Shown here one piece after another: positions 51,826-51,889 of a stretch of DNA of 51,889 nt. Position 1 is the first letter of the stretch. Every line of letters begins with the position of its first letter. The stretch is from contig NZ_JAHLEF010000036.1 of NCBI RefSeq assembly GCF_018861755.1, positions 1 to 51,889 on the forward strand, read 5' to 3'. Position numbers and translations under genes: made by a program. Source of the stretch: Clostridium sp. CF012. Lineage in GTDB: Bacteria; Bacillota; Clostridia; Clostridiales; Clostridiaceae. The notes beneath the pieces are model-generated. The model searched no databases and was not told where the DNA came from. It saw nothing but the letters and a program-made list of their open reading frames with translations.

Positions 51826-51889
51826 AAGGTCAAGCCCTCGACTTATTAGTATTAGTCAGCTGAACATGTTACCATGCTTACACCTCTAA
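51826..51889 (-). rRNA. rrl: 23S ribosomal RNA, 3' end (partial)
   Basis: The minus strand reads TAGAGGTGTAAGCATGGTAA and onward to ACTAATAAGTCGAGGGCTTG, the usual clostridial 23S terminus. The rest lies beyond the window. The exact 3' end is estimated; 116 bases separate it from 5S. Confidence 0.92.

Overview
This window comes from a low-GC, spore-forming firmicute, almost certainly a Clostridium sensu stricto. The support is the AT-rich sequence, clostridial-style Shine-Dalgarno sites, a large Alu-type SRP RNA, a BofA homologue, a T-box ahead of serS, a TPP riboswitch ahead of thiC, and many orphan sensory and surface proteins. I cannot name the species. Both ends are ribosomal: base 1 lies at the 5' edge of a 16S gene read leftward, and the right end holds the 3' end of a 23S gene, a 5S gene and two tRNAs, also read leftward. 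The window is therefore the stretch between two co-oriented rrn operons.

Layout. 0.2-4.9 kb (minus): tRNA-Ser(GGA), SRP RNA, dnaX, ebfC, recR, a YaaL-like gene and bofA, then the rrn operon; this matches the origin-proximal order known from Bacillus subtilis. 5.1-9.3 kb (minus): fruR-fruK-ptsH-ptsI, the general PTS proteins joined to a fructose regulator and 1-phosphofructokinase but with no sugar permease. 9.4-10.1 kb: a [2Fe-2S] BFD-like protein and tadA. 10.3-16.6 kb (minus): a BceRS/BceAB-type peptide-sensing and detoxification module followed by a membrane-anchored serine hydrolase, with a palindromic element between bceS and bceA. 17-21.5 kb (plus): an orphan carboxyltransferase, a phasin-like protein, an ABC1/UbiB-type kinase and phosphatidylserine decarboxylase. 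21.5-28 kb: a chemoreceptor, pdxST (vitamin B6), thiC under a TPP riboswitch, and a PAP2 phosphatase.

28-39 kb is the accessory part. It holds a cell-wall-binding (CWB2) surface protein with a decayed leucine-rich-repeat tail and a four-hexamer PhoP-type box upstream, a gene remnant, an orphan flavoprotein, a lipoprotein, a DegV protein, an unrecognised 65-residue Cys/His protein and two alpha/beta hydrolases. One of the hydrolases is a chimera of an AT-rich clostridial N-terminus and a GC-richer, apparently foreign enzyme. Next come a single-chain triple RidA protein and a likely group II intron remnant.

39-42 kb is serine-tRNA territory: a tandemly duplicated tRNA-Ser(GCT)/tRNA-Ser(TGA) cassette with promoters and terminators, then serS with its T-box leader. 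42-51.3 kb (minus): a two-gene FAD oxidoreductase/DUF1667 operon, a hybrid histidine kinase, a UPF0182 membrane protein translationally coupled to a DUF362 ferredoxin-like protein, the NiaR-type niacin repressor and an HD-domain hydrolase.

The observations I rate most worth checking are the fused triple RidA protein with unequal active sites, the native/foreign hydrolase chimera, the PhoP box on the CWB2 gene, the permease-less fru-pts operon, and the palindromic element inside the bce locus. I did not find a defence system, CRISPR array or complete mobile element.
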